A stretch of 23,234 nt of DNA, from assembly GCA_002422865.1 (NCBI GenBank), contig DITN01000046.1, positions 1-23,234 of the forward strand, read 5' to 3'. Positions 16,974-23,234 of this stretch are shown one piece after another; position 1 is the first letter of the stretch, and each line of letters begins with the position of its first letter. The DNA is from Bacteroidetes bacterium UBA6183 (GTDB taxonomy: Bacteria; Bacteroidota; Bacteroidia; UKL13-3). The position numbers were made by a program, and so were the translations under genes. The notes under the pieces are model-generated. The model saw only the letters and a program-made list of their open reading frames with translations. It had not been told where the DNA came from and did no database searches.

Positions 16974-18518
16974 ATGCTTATTAAAACTTACGGAAGTGCT
17001 GTTCATGGTGTTAATGCCGTAACCATTACAATTGAAGTTAATGTATCGAACCAAGGTGTTGGCTACAGCCTAGTAGGATTACCCGATAATGCCGTAAAAG
17101 AAGGACACCACAGAATTGAAACTGCTGTAAAAAATATGGGCTTAAAAATGCCACGCTTGCGTGTGGTTATTAATATGGCTCCGGCTGATATTCGCAAAGA
17201 AGGCTCATCATATGATTTACCTATTGCATTAGGTTATTTGGCGGGGTCAGAGCAAATGATTGGCGAAAATTTAAATAAGTACATCATTATGGGCGAACTT
17301 GCTTTGGATGGTTCTTTAAAACCAATTAAAGGTGCTTTACCTATTGCCATACAAGCGCGCAAAGAAGGGTTTGAAGGTTTTATTTTACCCAAAGAAAATG
17401 CACGTGAAGCTGCTATTGTAAATAACTTGAAAGTATATGGTGTAGACAATATAAAAGAGGTAATTGATTATTTTAATAATGAAGGAAGCCTTGTTCAGTT
17501 TGAGATAGATACTCGTGCTGAGTTTGAGAACAACCTGCATAAAAATGAAAATGATTTTTCGGATGTTCGCGGACAAGAAAACATAAAACGTGCTTTAGAA
17601 ATTGCAGCAGCAGGCGGACATAATGTTATATTAATTGGTCCTCCCGGGGCAGGAAAAACCATGTTGGCAAAACGACTACCAAGTATTTTACCTCCGCTGA
17701 CTTTACATGAAGCATTAGAAACAACTAAAATACATTCTGTTGCCGGAAGGTTAAATAAAGAAACTTCATTACTTTATCAGAGACCATTTAGAAGTCCACA
17801 CCATACGATTTCTGACATTGCCCTTGTTGGTGGGGGAAACAATCCGCAACCGGGTGAAATAAGCCTAGCCCATCATGGTGTGCTTTTTTTGGATGAATTA
17901 CCGGAGTTTAAACGCACTGTTTTAGAGGTGATGCGTCAACCACTTGAAGAAAGAAGAATTACCATTTCACGTGCTAAATTCTCAATAGAATACCCATCAA
18001 GTTTTATGTTGATTGCCTCCATGAATCCTTGTCCGTGTGGTTACTTCAACCATCCTGAAAAAGAATGTGTTTGCGGACCGGGGATGGTTCAAAAATATTT
18101 GAGTAAAGTATCAGGACCGTTATTAGATAGAATTGACATACATATAGAAGTTACTCCTGTTGATTTTGAGCAGCTAACTGACACCCGAAAAGCGGAAAAA
18201 AGTGAAAGTATAAGAGAACGAGTAATCCGTGCACGCGAAATTCAAACACAACGATTTACCGAAAACGAGGGTATACACAGCAATGCCATGATGAGCAGTA
18301 CAAAAGTGAGAGAGGTATGTCAAATAAATTCTGCAGGACAAACACTTTTAAAAACAGCGATGACCAGGCTACAACTGTCGGCAAGGGCCTATGACAGAAT
18401 TTTAAAAGTAGCACGCACCATAGCAGATTTGGATGCAAGTGATGACATTAAAATAGAACATTTAGCTGAGGCTATTCAATACCGCAGTTTAGATAGGGAA
18501 AGTTGGGGTGCAAATTAA
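16974..18518 (+). CDS. YifB/ComM family Mg-chelatase-like AAA+ ATPase
   Basis: ComM-type proteins are hexameric AAA+ helicases that promote branch migration during natural transformation; many family members are called YifB without a tested role. The 514-residue protein has the N-terminal ChlI-like domain (GLPDNAVKEGHHRIETA and following, about residues 15-140), a Mg-chelatase AAA+ core with Walker A GPPGAGKT at 222-229 and Walker B GVLFLDEL at 302-309, and the C-terminal Mg-chelatase domain (about 410-510, with LSARAYDRILKVARTIADL). Four cysteines at 353, 355, 365 and 367 (CPCG, then CVCGPG) probably bind zinc, as in the family. The ATG at 16974 gives the usual N-terminus MLIKTYGSAVHG; the longer frame would use a TTG at 16947 beside the -7 box. 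The gene is convergent with the MGMT-like gene, two bases apart. Confidence 0.95.
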   Translation: MLIKTYGSAVHGVNAVTITIEVNVSNQGVGYSLVGLPDNAVKEGHHRIETAVKNMGLKMPRLRVVINMAPADIRKEGSSYDLPIALGYLAGSEQMIGENLNKYIIMGELALDGSLKPIKGALPIAIQARKEGFEGFILPKENAREAAIVNNLKVYGVDNIKEVIDYFNNEGSLVQFEIDTRAEFENNLHKNENDFSDVRGQENIKRALEIAAAGGHNVILIGPPGAGKTMLAKRLPSILPPLTLHEALETTKIHSVAGRLNKETSLLYQRPFRSPHHTISDIALVGGGNNPQPGEISLAHHGVLFLDELPEFKRTVLEVMRQPLEERRITISRAKFSIEYPSSFMLIASMNPCPCGYFNHPEKECVCGPGMVQKYLSKVSGPLLDRIDIHIEVTPVDFEQLTDTRKAEKSESIRERVIRAREIQTQRFTENEGIHSNAMMSSTKVREVCQINSAGQTLLKTAMTRLQLSARAYDRILKVARTIADLDASDDIKIEHLAEAIQYRSLDRESWGAN

Positions 18519-18520
18519 GA

Positions 18521-18856
18521 TTAACCAATTTGCAATTCAATACTTGGGTCCCAGAATAATGCTTTAAATTTCACTACTTGATCGTTTTTTACTTCTACCC
18601 CATCTTGTACCAATAACGCTTGCATACGTGTTGGTGTGGCAAAATGAAACTTACCGGTTAACATTCCATTTCTGTTTACCACACGTTGTGCAGGCACGTC
18701 AGGTAAAGCATGCGCAGCATTCATGGCATAACCAACCATACGGCTACTTTTGGTAGCACCTAAATATTTGGCTATAGCACCATAACTGGTCACCCTTCCT
18801 TTAGGTATAAGTTTAACCACTTCATACACATCATTAAAAAAAGTTGATTGTTTCAT
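18521..18856 (-). CDS. Alkyltransferase-like protein (MGMT family, active cysteine absent)
   Basis: This 111-residue protein is the DNA-binding domain of the O6-methylguanine-DNA methyltransferase family. It has the family core: RVTSYGAIA at 21-29, SRMVGYAMN at 38-46 with the base-flipping arginine finger (Arg39), and the former active-site loop. That loop reads VPAQRVVNRNG where active enzymes have PCHRV, so Ala56 replaces the alkyl-accepting cysteine. It should therefore be an alkyltransferase-like (ATL) protein, which binds O6-alkylguanine without repairing it and, as shown for other ATL proteins, channels the lesion into nucleotide excision repair. Alternative starts are ATG at 18874 and TTG at 18880. 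I prefer 18856 because a TATACTTG near-match to the -7 box lies at 18878-18885 on the same strand. It is divergent from the TrpF-like gene. Confidence 0.88.
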   Translation of the reverse strand: MKQSTFFNDVYEVVKLIPKGRVTSYGAIAKYLGATKSSRMVGYAMNAAHALPDVPAQRVVNRNGMLTGKFHFATPTRMQALLVQDGVEVKNDQVVKFKALFWDPSIELQIG

Positions 18857-18946
18857 GGGTATTATGTTATCCATCAACAAGTATAATTAAAGTCAGTTCA
18901 GCAATCAACAATAAATGATATCAACTAAACCATTAAATTCGCACCC

Positions 18947-19564
18947 ATGAGTTTTTTAACTAAAGTAAAATTTAGCAATGTAACCAACCTTAGTGATGCG
19001 CGTTATGCTGCAGCTGTTGGTATTGAATACATCGGTTTTTGTTTTGATAAATTGAGTGCAGACTATATTGCACCAATTAAAGCAAAAGAAATGATTGACT
19101 GGATTACAGGTAGCAATATTGTGGCCGAGTTTGGTAACCAGTCTATTGAAGAAATAAAAGATATCAGTGACCTTTTACAGGTTGATGTAGTTGAATTAAA
19201 CAACAACATTTTACCGGATGAACTACCAGAAATTGGCAAAGCCATCATTAAAAAAATTGATGTAAATCAATTGAACAAAGAGCAACTCGCAAATGAATTA
19301 GCAGCTTATTCAAAATATTGTGATGCGTTTCATATGTATGCATCAACCCAGCCCGAAAATTACGATTGCGAGCAATTGGTTGAGTTATGTAAAAATTACC
19401 AAATCATTTGGGGTTTAAATATTTCGACCCAAACAGTGATAAATACCATTAACTCGTTTAAGCCTTTTGCCATTAATGTTTCCGGAGGATCAGAAGAACA
19501 GGTGGGCATAAAAGATTTTGATGAGTTGAATGAGTTATTAGAAATAATTACCTTAGAAGAATAA
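18947..19564 (+). CDS. TrpF-like (phosphoribosylanthranilate isomerase-like) protein, probably not catalytic
   Basis: The 205-residue protein looks like a (beta/alpha)8 barrel of the TrpF family: VKFSNVTNLSDARYAAAVG at 7-25 aligns with the KICGITR...DA..A...G start, YIGFCF at 28-33 with the YIGFVF strand, and INVSGGSE with VGIKDFDEL at 176-194 with the C-terminal phosphate-binding SSGVE...GxKD. True TrpF uses a cysteine in KICG and an aspartate in the LLD strand. Here the first reads KFSN (Ser10) and the second strand region reads DAFHMYAST, with no obvious aspartate at the equivalent place. The usual QLHG appears as VELNNN. It is therefore probably a relative that has lost the Amadori rearrangement activity. 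No other trp gene is nearby. It opens an apparent operon with an mgtC-like gene 15 bases downstream and anmK after it. Confidence 0.75.
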   Translation: MSFLTKVKFSNVTNLSDARYAAAVGIEYIGFCFDKLSADYIAPIKAKEMIDWITGSNIVAEFGNQSIEEIKDISDLLQVDVVELNNNILPDELPEIGKAIIKKIDVNQLNKEQLANELAAYSKYCDAFHMYASTQPENYDCEQLVELCKNYQIIWGLNISTQTVINTINSFKPFAINVSGGSEEQVGIKDFDELNELLEIITLEE

Positions 19565-19579
19565 ATTATTTAAACCCCG

Positions 19580-20281
19580 ATGCAAATTACAGACATAAAC
19601 ATTGGCACGTTTGAGCACCGACTTTTTTTGGCCTTTATTTTAGGCACAATAATAGGTTTTGAGAGACAATGGCGACACAAAATTGCCGGGGTAAAAACCA
19701 ATGCTTTGGTTGCAGGTGGTGCAGCATTGTTTATTTTATTGTCTGAAAAGATAGTAGGTGATACCTCAGGAGCAGCGCGAGTTGCGGCTAACATAGTTAC
19801 TGGTATTGGCTTTTTAGGTGCAGGAGTAATGATGCGTAATGGAAATAACATTACAGGCATAAATACCGCAGCAACCATTTGGTGCTCATCTGCAATAGGT
19901 GCTTTGGCGGGCTTGGGTTATTGGTACGAAAGCTTAGTAGGCACGGCCTTTGTGGTAGTGGGTAATATTTTACTAAGACCCATAGGAGAAAAAATTGATA
20001 ATCGCATCAGTCAAATTACTGAATCAGGAAATTCATACCTAATTAATATCTCTTTACAACACGGTGCTATGGCTTACATTAAACACAGTTTAATAGACGC
20101 TGTTGCAGCTGAATCAACTTTACATATTACAGCTATACAAACTAAAGGTAACGTTGAAATTATAGCGGATATACACTCTTTAGATAGAAGGCAGACAGAT
20201 ATAGAAAATATTGTAAACAAACTTTCTACTTTAAATGAGGTTACGGGCATTAGGTGGGAGGAAGTAAAACCAGGGATTTAA
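19580..20281 (+). CDS. MgtC/SapB family inner-membrane protein
   Basis: MgtC/SapB proteins are inner-membrane proteins linked to growth in low magnesium, acid or macrophages; MgtC of Salmonella inhibits the F-type ATP synthase. The 233-residue protein has the conserved hydrophobic N-terminal domain (about residues 12-137, four to five membrane segments) with the family pattern GFERQWRHK, KTNALVAGGA, GIGFLGAGVMMRNG, then GINTAATIW. Residues about 145-230 are a soluble C-terminal domain, probably of the ACT-like type found in MgtC (NSYLINISLQH, then IADIHSLDRR). Length is typical of the family. The gene lies 15 bases after the TrpF-like gene and one base before the anmK start, so the three are probably co-transcribed. 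I saw no magnesium-sensing leader upstream. Confidence 0.93.
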   Translation: MQITDINIGTFEHRLFLAFILGTIIGFERQWRHKIAGVKTNALVAGGAALFILLSEKIVGDTSGAARVAANIVTGIGFLGAGVMMRNGNNITGINTAATIWCSSAIGALAGLGYWYESLVGTAFVVVGNILLRPIGEKIDNRISQITESGNSYLINISLQHGAMAYIKHSLIDAVAAESTLHITAIQTKGNVEIIADIHSLDRRQTDIENIVNKLSTLNEVTGIRWEEVKPGI

Positions 20282-20282
20282 T

Positions 20283-21362
20283 ATGCCTGAAGTCAATCAT
20301 AAAAATAGTTATCGTGTAATTGGCATCATGTCGGGCACCTCACTTGATGGTGTTGATATTGCTTATTGCGAGTTTAATGCAAGCGGTGATAAATGGTTTT
20401 ACAAAATTATTGAAGCCGAAACAATTCCATACAACCAAACATGGTTGGTTAGATTAAAAGAGTTACATAAACAACCTGCATTTTTATTCCCTAAAACAGA
20501 TGCGTTTTATGGAAAATATCTAGGTCAACTTATCAATACTTTTATTGCTAAGCATAAAATTCAAGTTGATTTTATTGCCAGCCATGGACATACCATTTTT
20601 CACCAACCCGACAAAGGTTTTACGGCACAAATTGGAAGTGGAGCAAGTATTTATGCCGAGACAGGTATACCAACAATTAATGATTTTAGGGTGGTTGATG
20701 TTGCCCTAGGCGGACAAGGAGCGCCACTTGTACCGATAGGTGATGAATTACTTTTTAATCAATTTGAAGGCTGTCTTAATCTTGGAGGATTTAGCAACAT
20801 CAGTTTTAAAAAGGATAACCAAAGAATAGCTTTTGATATAAGTCCTTGCAATATTATAATGAACCCTGTCGCAAATTTATTAGGATTTGAATTTGATGAT
20901 GAAGGCAGAATTGCATCAGAAGGCAAGGTTAATGAAATGCTTTTAGAACACTTAAACTCACTTTCCTTTTACAAACAACTACCCCCAAAATCGCTTGGGA
21001 TAGAATGGGTGCATGAACATTTCTGGTCAACCGTAAAACAATTTGAAATACAACCTAAAGATTTGTTGGCTACTTTGAACAAGCACATCGCGCATCAAAT
21101 AATACAGGTTATTAAATCAAATAATTTAAAAACAGTTTTAACCACCGGTGGAGGCTCATTCAATAATACCTTAGTGAATGAAATTAACGCTCAAACAAGA
21201 GATACACTTGTTATACCTGACAAGCATCTTGTAAATTATAAAGAAGCGTTGATTTTTGGTTTCTTAGGCGTATTGAGGTTAAGGAATACCAACAATAGTT
21301 TAATGAGCATTACTGGCGCCTCAAAAAATAGTATAGGTGGGGCCGTTTGGGGTACATCATAA
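20283..21362 (+). CDS. anmK: Anhydro-N-acetylmuramic acid kinase
   Basis: AnmK cleaves and phosphorylates 1,6-anhydro-N-acetylmuramic acid to MurNAc-6-phosphate, a cytoplasmic step in recycling peptidoglycan sugars. The 359-residue protein has the family phosphate loop GIMSGTSLDGVDIA at 14-27, ASHGHTIFHQP at 99-109, and DFRVVDVALGGQGAPLVP at 134-151. By comparison with studied AnmK enzymes the Asp in that last motif is the expected general base. NLGGFSNISF (166-175), AFDISPCNIIMN (183-194) and the adenosine-side motif TTGGGSFNNTL (288-297... region) complete the sugar-kinase/actin fold. The length is close to the usual 350-370. The start is one base after the stop of the mgtC-like gene, indicating tight coupling. 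No strong terminator follows. Confidence 0.95.
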   Translation: MPEVNHKNSYRVIGIMSGTSLDGVDIAYCEFNASGDKWFYKIIEAETIPYNQTWLVRLKELHKQPAFLFPKTDAFYGKYLGQLINTFIAKHKIQVDFIASHGHTIFHQPDKGFTAQIGSGASIYAETGIPTINDFRVVDVALGGQGAPLVPIGDELLFNQFEGCLNLGGFSNISFKKDNQRIAFDISPCNIIMNPVANLLGFEFDDEGRIASEGKVNEMLLEHLNSLSFYKQLPPKSLGIEWVHEHFWSTVKQFEIQPKDLLATLNKHIAHQIIQVIKSNNLKTVLTTGGGSFNNTLVNEINAQTRDTLVIPDKHLVNYKEALIFGFLGVLRLRNTNNSLMSITGASKNSIGGAVWGTS

Positions 21363-21665
21363 CTCCTCACTACAAAACGCTGGATATTAGCCTAATTAAG
21401 TAGTGGCTCCAATAAAGAAACTGTTTAACATCTATTTGAAAGGTTAAAACCACTAGTTTTATTCGCTTAAATAAGCAAAAAGCCATTTATTTTTCATTTA
21501 GTTAATTAATAATCAATACACGGCTTCACAAAATATCCAACGCGCTGTTAAAATCAACACAGCACCATTCACAAGAATAAAACACACACTAGTCCAATTT
21601 AAGTAGAAATAACAAGGGTTTAGAGGGATTTTTGATTTCTGAAAAACAAAAAATCACCGATAAAC
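21363..21665. other. 303-base intergenic region without a recognisable gene
   Basis: I see no coding frame, tRNA or strong promoter here. It holds small inverted repeats: GCTTA-AA-TAAGC at 21465-21476, GCTGT/ACAGC at 21544-21548 and 21559-21563, and GATTTTTG (21627-21634) with CAAAAAATC (21647-21655), the last just ahead of the start at 21666. None has the T run of a clear intrinsic terminator. TCTATTTG near 21431-21438 is one mismatch from a -7 box. Confidence 0.4.
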
Positions 21666-23234
21666 ATGAAGAAAGTAATAGCAAAGCCCTTATGTTATTT
21701 CATTCTATTTCTGTTAACTGGATTAAGCGCTAACGCACAAACTAAACTCTTTGTAGGCGCAGGTCTTTGGAACGATGCATCAAAATGGTCTCCTATTGGT
21801 ATACCATCGTCAACAGATATTGTTCTTGTACCTCCGGGAGCCAGCATAACCATTAGCGACTATGCCACATGCGATAGTATATTCTTTCAAGCAGGTACAC
21901 AAGGAAGCACAATTACCATCAATAATAACGTCATGTTAGAAGTGAATGGTGGTATTTTATTTTCTAACCCCACTGCAAATTCAACTCAATTAATAAATGT
22001 AGGGAATGGTACACTTAGTTGCGCTTCGCTTGATTTGCCCAACTTATCACCAGGAAGAGTAAACAGAATAGACATTGCCAATGGAACACTAACCGTTTCA
22101 GGCAACTTTAATTTATCAGGTTCAACCAGCGAAAATGTTATTTCAATAAACAGTACCGGTACTTTTAGATTAGGCGGAAGTTGGGTAACAGCCAATGGTA
22201 CCTTCAATAATGGATCAGGAACTATTGAATACTTCGGATCATCAAACCAAAGTATCAGATCAAGAACATACAACAAACTAAAACTATCCGGGGGAACAAA
22301 AACACCTTCGGGCTCCATTACGTGTGGCGATAGTCTTTTGGTTGATTCAGGAACCATACTCAATAATAGTGGCTCGGCAAGCTTAACTTTAAACGGAGTT
22401 TTTTTTATTAATGGCACTTACATTGAAGGCAGCACAAATGGCACAGTAACGTTAAACGGCCTTGTCCATATCGGACCAAACGGAACTTTTCAATCGAGCG
22501 TTGGAGAAGCATTCGCTGTAAGAGGAGGTATTAAAAATGAGGGTACTTTTTTATCAGGTAGTGGTACTTACACCTTTAGCATCAACAACCAAAGATTAGA
22601 GGGAAATCGAATGTTTACTTTTTCAGGTAACGTTGCTGTATCGGGAGTCAACCTTACCGTAAATGATTCGGTAAGTATTAAAGGTAGTTTAACAGGCTCA
22701 GGAACGTACATCAATAATAGCTACCTTTTTTTAGGTGGAACAACATACAACGTATCTAACTTGAATGTGAGCTCTCCGGGAAATATAGTAGACTATGGTC
22801 GCGCAGGAAACCAAACTTTAAGAACGTTAACTTATCAAAACCTAAGGGTTACCGGAAGCGGAACAAAAACTGCCGGAGGGGTAATAGTTATAAATGAAAA
22901 CTTAGATGTGGCAGCTGGAGTAACCCTTGCCTTAAATACTAACCAATTGATATGTGGTTCTACATTTACCTCATCTGGAATAGGAACAATAACTACTACA
23001 AATACTTCAACAACTCCAATAACCCCAGATAAAAACTGGAGTCCAACCATAAGTTATAACAGCTCTTCTACTCAACGAATTGTTTCAGGAAATTACACCA
23101 ATTTATCTTCAACCAACGTTGCTAGGGTATTATCATCCTTGGGTAGGATAAAAATATCGGGTGTATTTAGCCCAGGAACAGGAACATATACCCGCACCGG
23201 AAGTACAATTGAGTTTAATGGCGACAATACCCAA
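21666..23234 (+). CDS. Secreted beta-strand repeat surface protein, 5' part only
   Basis: The frame opens at ATG 21666 and runs without a stop to the window end, giving 523 visible residues. The N-terminus is a signal peptide of about 25 residues (ending LSANAQ). Residues 32-105 form a G8-like beta module (GAGLWNDASKWSPIGIPSS, then DIVLVPPGASITI). After that come short Gly/Thr/Asn-rich strands typical of a beta-helix. A longer unit recurs: NQSIRSRTYNKLKLSGGTKT from residue 194, NQTLRTLTYQNLRVTGSGTK from 382, and a weaker copy from about 469 (TQRIVSGNYTNL); another may begin at the window end (GDNTQ). I expect a long outer-surface protein with a T9SS sorting domain at its unseen C-terminus, like the two surface genes upstream, but the tail is not visible. 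No catalytic motif was seen. Confidence 0.85.
   Translation, partial: MKKVIAKPLCYFILFLLTGLSANAQTKLFVGAGLWNDASKWSPIGIPSSTDIVLVPPGASITISDYATCDSIFFQAGTQGSTITINNNVMLEVNGGILFSNPTANSTQLINVGNGTLSCASLDLPNLSPGRVNRIDIANGTLTVSGNFNLSGSTSENVISINSTGTFRLGGSWVTANGTFNNGSGTIEYFGSSNQSIRSRTYNKLKLSGGTKTPSGSITCGDSLLVDSGTILNNSGSASLTLNGVFFINGTYIEGSTNGTVTLNGLVHIGPNGTFQSSVGEAFAVRGGIKNEGTFLSGSGTYTFSINNQRLEGNRMFTFSGNVAVSGVNLTVNDSVSIKGSLTGSGTYINNSYLFLGGTTYNVSNLNVSSPGNIVDYGRAGNQTLRTLTYQNLRVTGSGTKTAGGVIVINENLDVAAGVTLALNTNQLICGSTFTSSGIGTITTTNTSTTPITPDKNWSPTISYNSSSTQRIVSGNYTNLSSTNVARVLSSLGRIKISGVFSPGTGTYTRTGSTIEFNGDNTQ

Noticed and set aside
18857..18880. Longer starts (TTG 18880, ATG 18874) for the ATL-like protein
   Set aside because: They add up to eight residues outside the family core and abut a promoter-like box at 18878-18885. 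This is not certain; ATG 18874 remains possible.

Overview
The window is AT-rich chromosomal DNA from a member of the Bacteroidota. The evidence is three secreted proteins ending in type IX secretion (T9SS) type A sorting domains, a large start-only surface-type gene at the right edge, FtsQ and FtsZ of the Bacteroidota type, promoter-like boxes of the TAnnTTTG kind found in this phylum, and starts without clear Shine-Dalgarno sequences. The style of the surface proteins suggests a Chitinophagales, Sphingobacteriales or Cytophagales-like lineage, but the sequence does not fix the genus. I see no IS element, phage gene, CRISPR array, tRNA or rRNA.

Layout. Positions 2-4313 are the end of the division and cell-wall (dcw) cluster: the 3' part of murC, then ftsQ, ftsA and ftsZ, tightly packed on + and closed by a strong intrinsic terminator (4334-4358). 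Positions 4565-11862 hold two large tandem T9SS surface proteins that share their C-terminal halves but have unrelated N-terminal domains. A small tyrosine-rich secreted protein with a hydrophobic C-terminal tail follows (11968-12618). Its terminator hairpin overlaps its own stop codon and lies against a convergent gene for a YyaL/SSP411-type thioredoxin-domain protein (12630-14651, minus). From a shared upstream region a multicopper oxidase with a T9SS tail is transcribed divergently (14837-16813). Its promoter region carries a GTAAC/GTTAC palindrome.

Positions 16974-18518 encode a YifB/ComM AAA+ protein, convergent with a small MGMT-like protein that lacks the alkyl-accepting cysteine (18521-18856, minus). 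Positions 18947-21362 look like a three-gene operon: a TrpF-like protein missing its catalytic residues, an MgtC/SapB membrane protein, and anhydro-N-acetylmuramic acid kinase (anmK). After 303 bases with no recognisable gene, a secreted beta-strand repeat protein starts at 21666 and runs off the window end.

How the genes fit together. MurC, FtsQ, FtsA and FtsZ act in peptidoglycan precursor synthesis and septation, and AnmK recycles peptidoglycan sugars. The T9SS cargo proteins belong to the outer surface. I see no new defence or mobile system. The least explained items are the tyrosine-rich small protein with its sorting-like tail, the TrpF-like pseudoenzyme in an operon with mgtC and anmK, the modular T9SS paralogue pair, and the palindrome in front of the multicopper oxidase.
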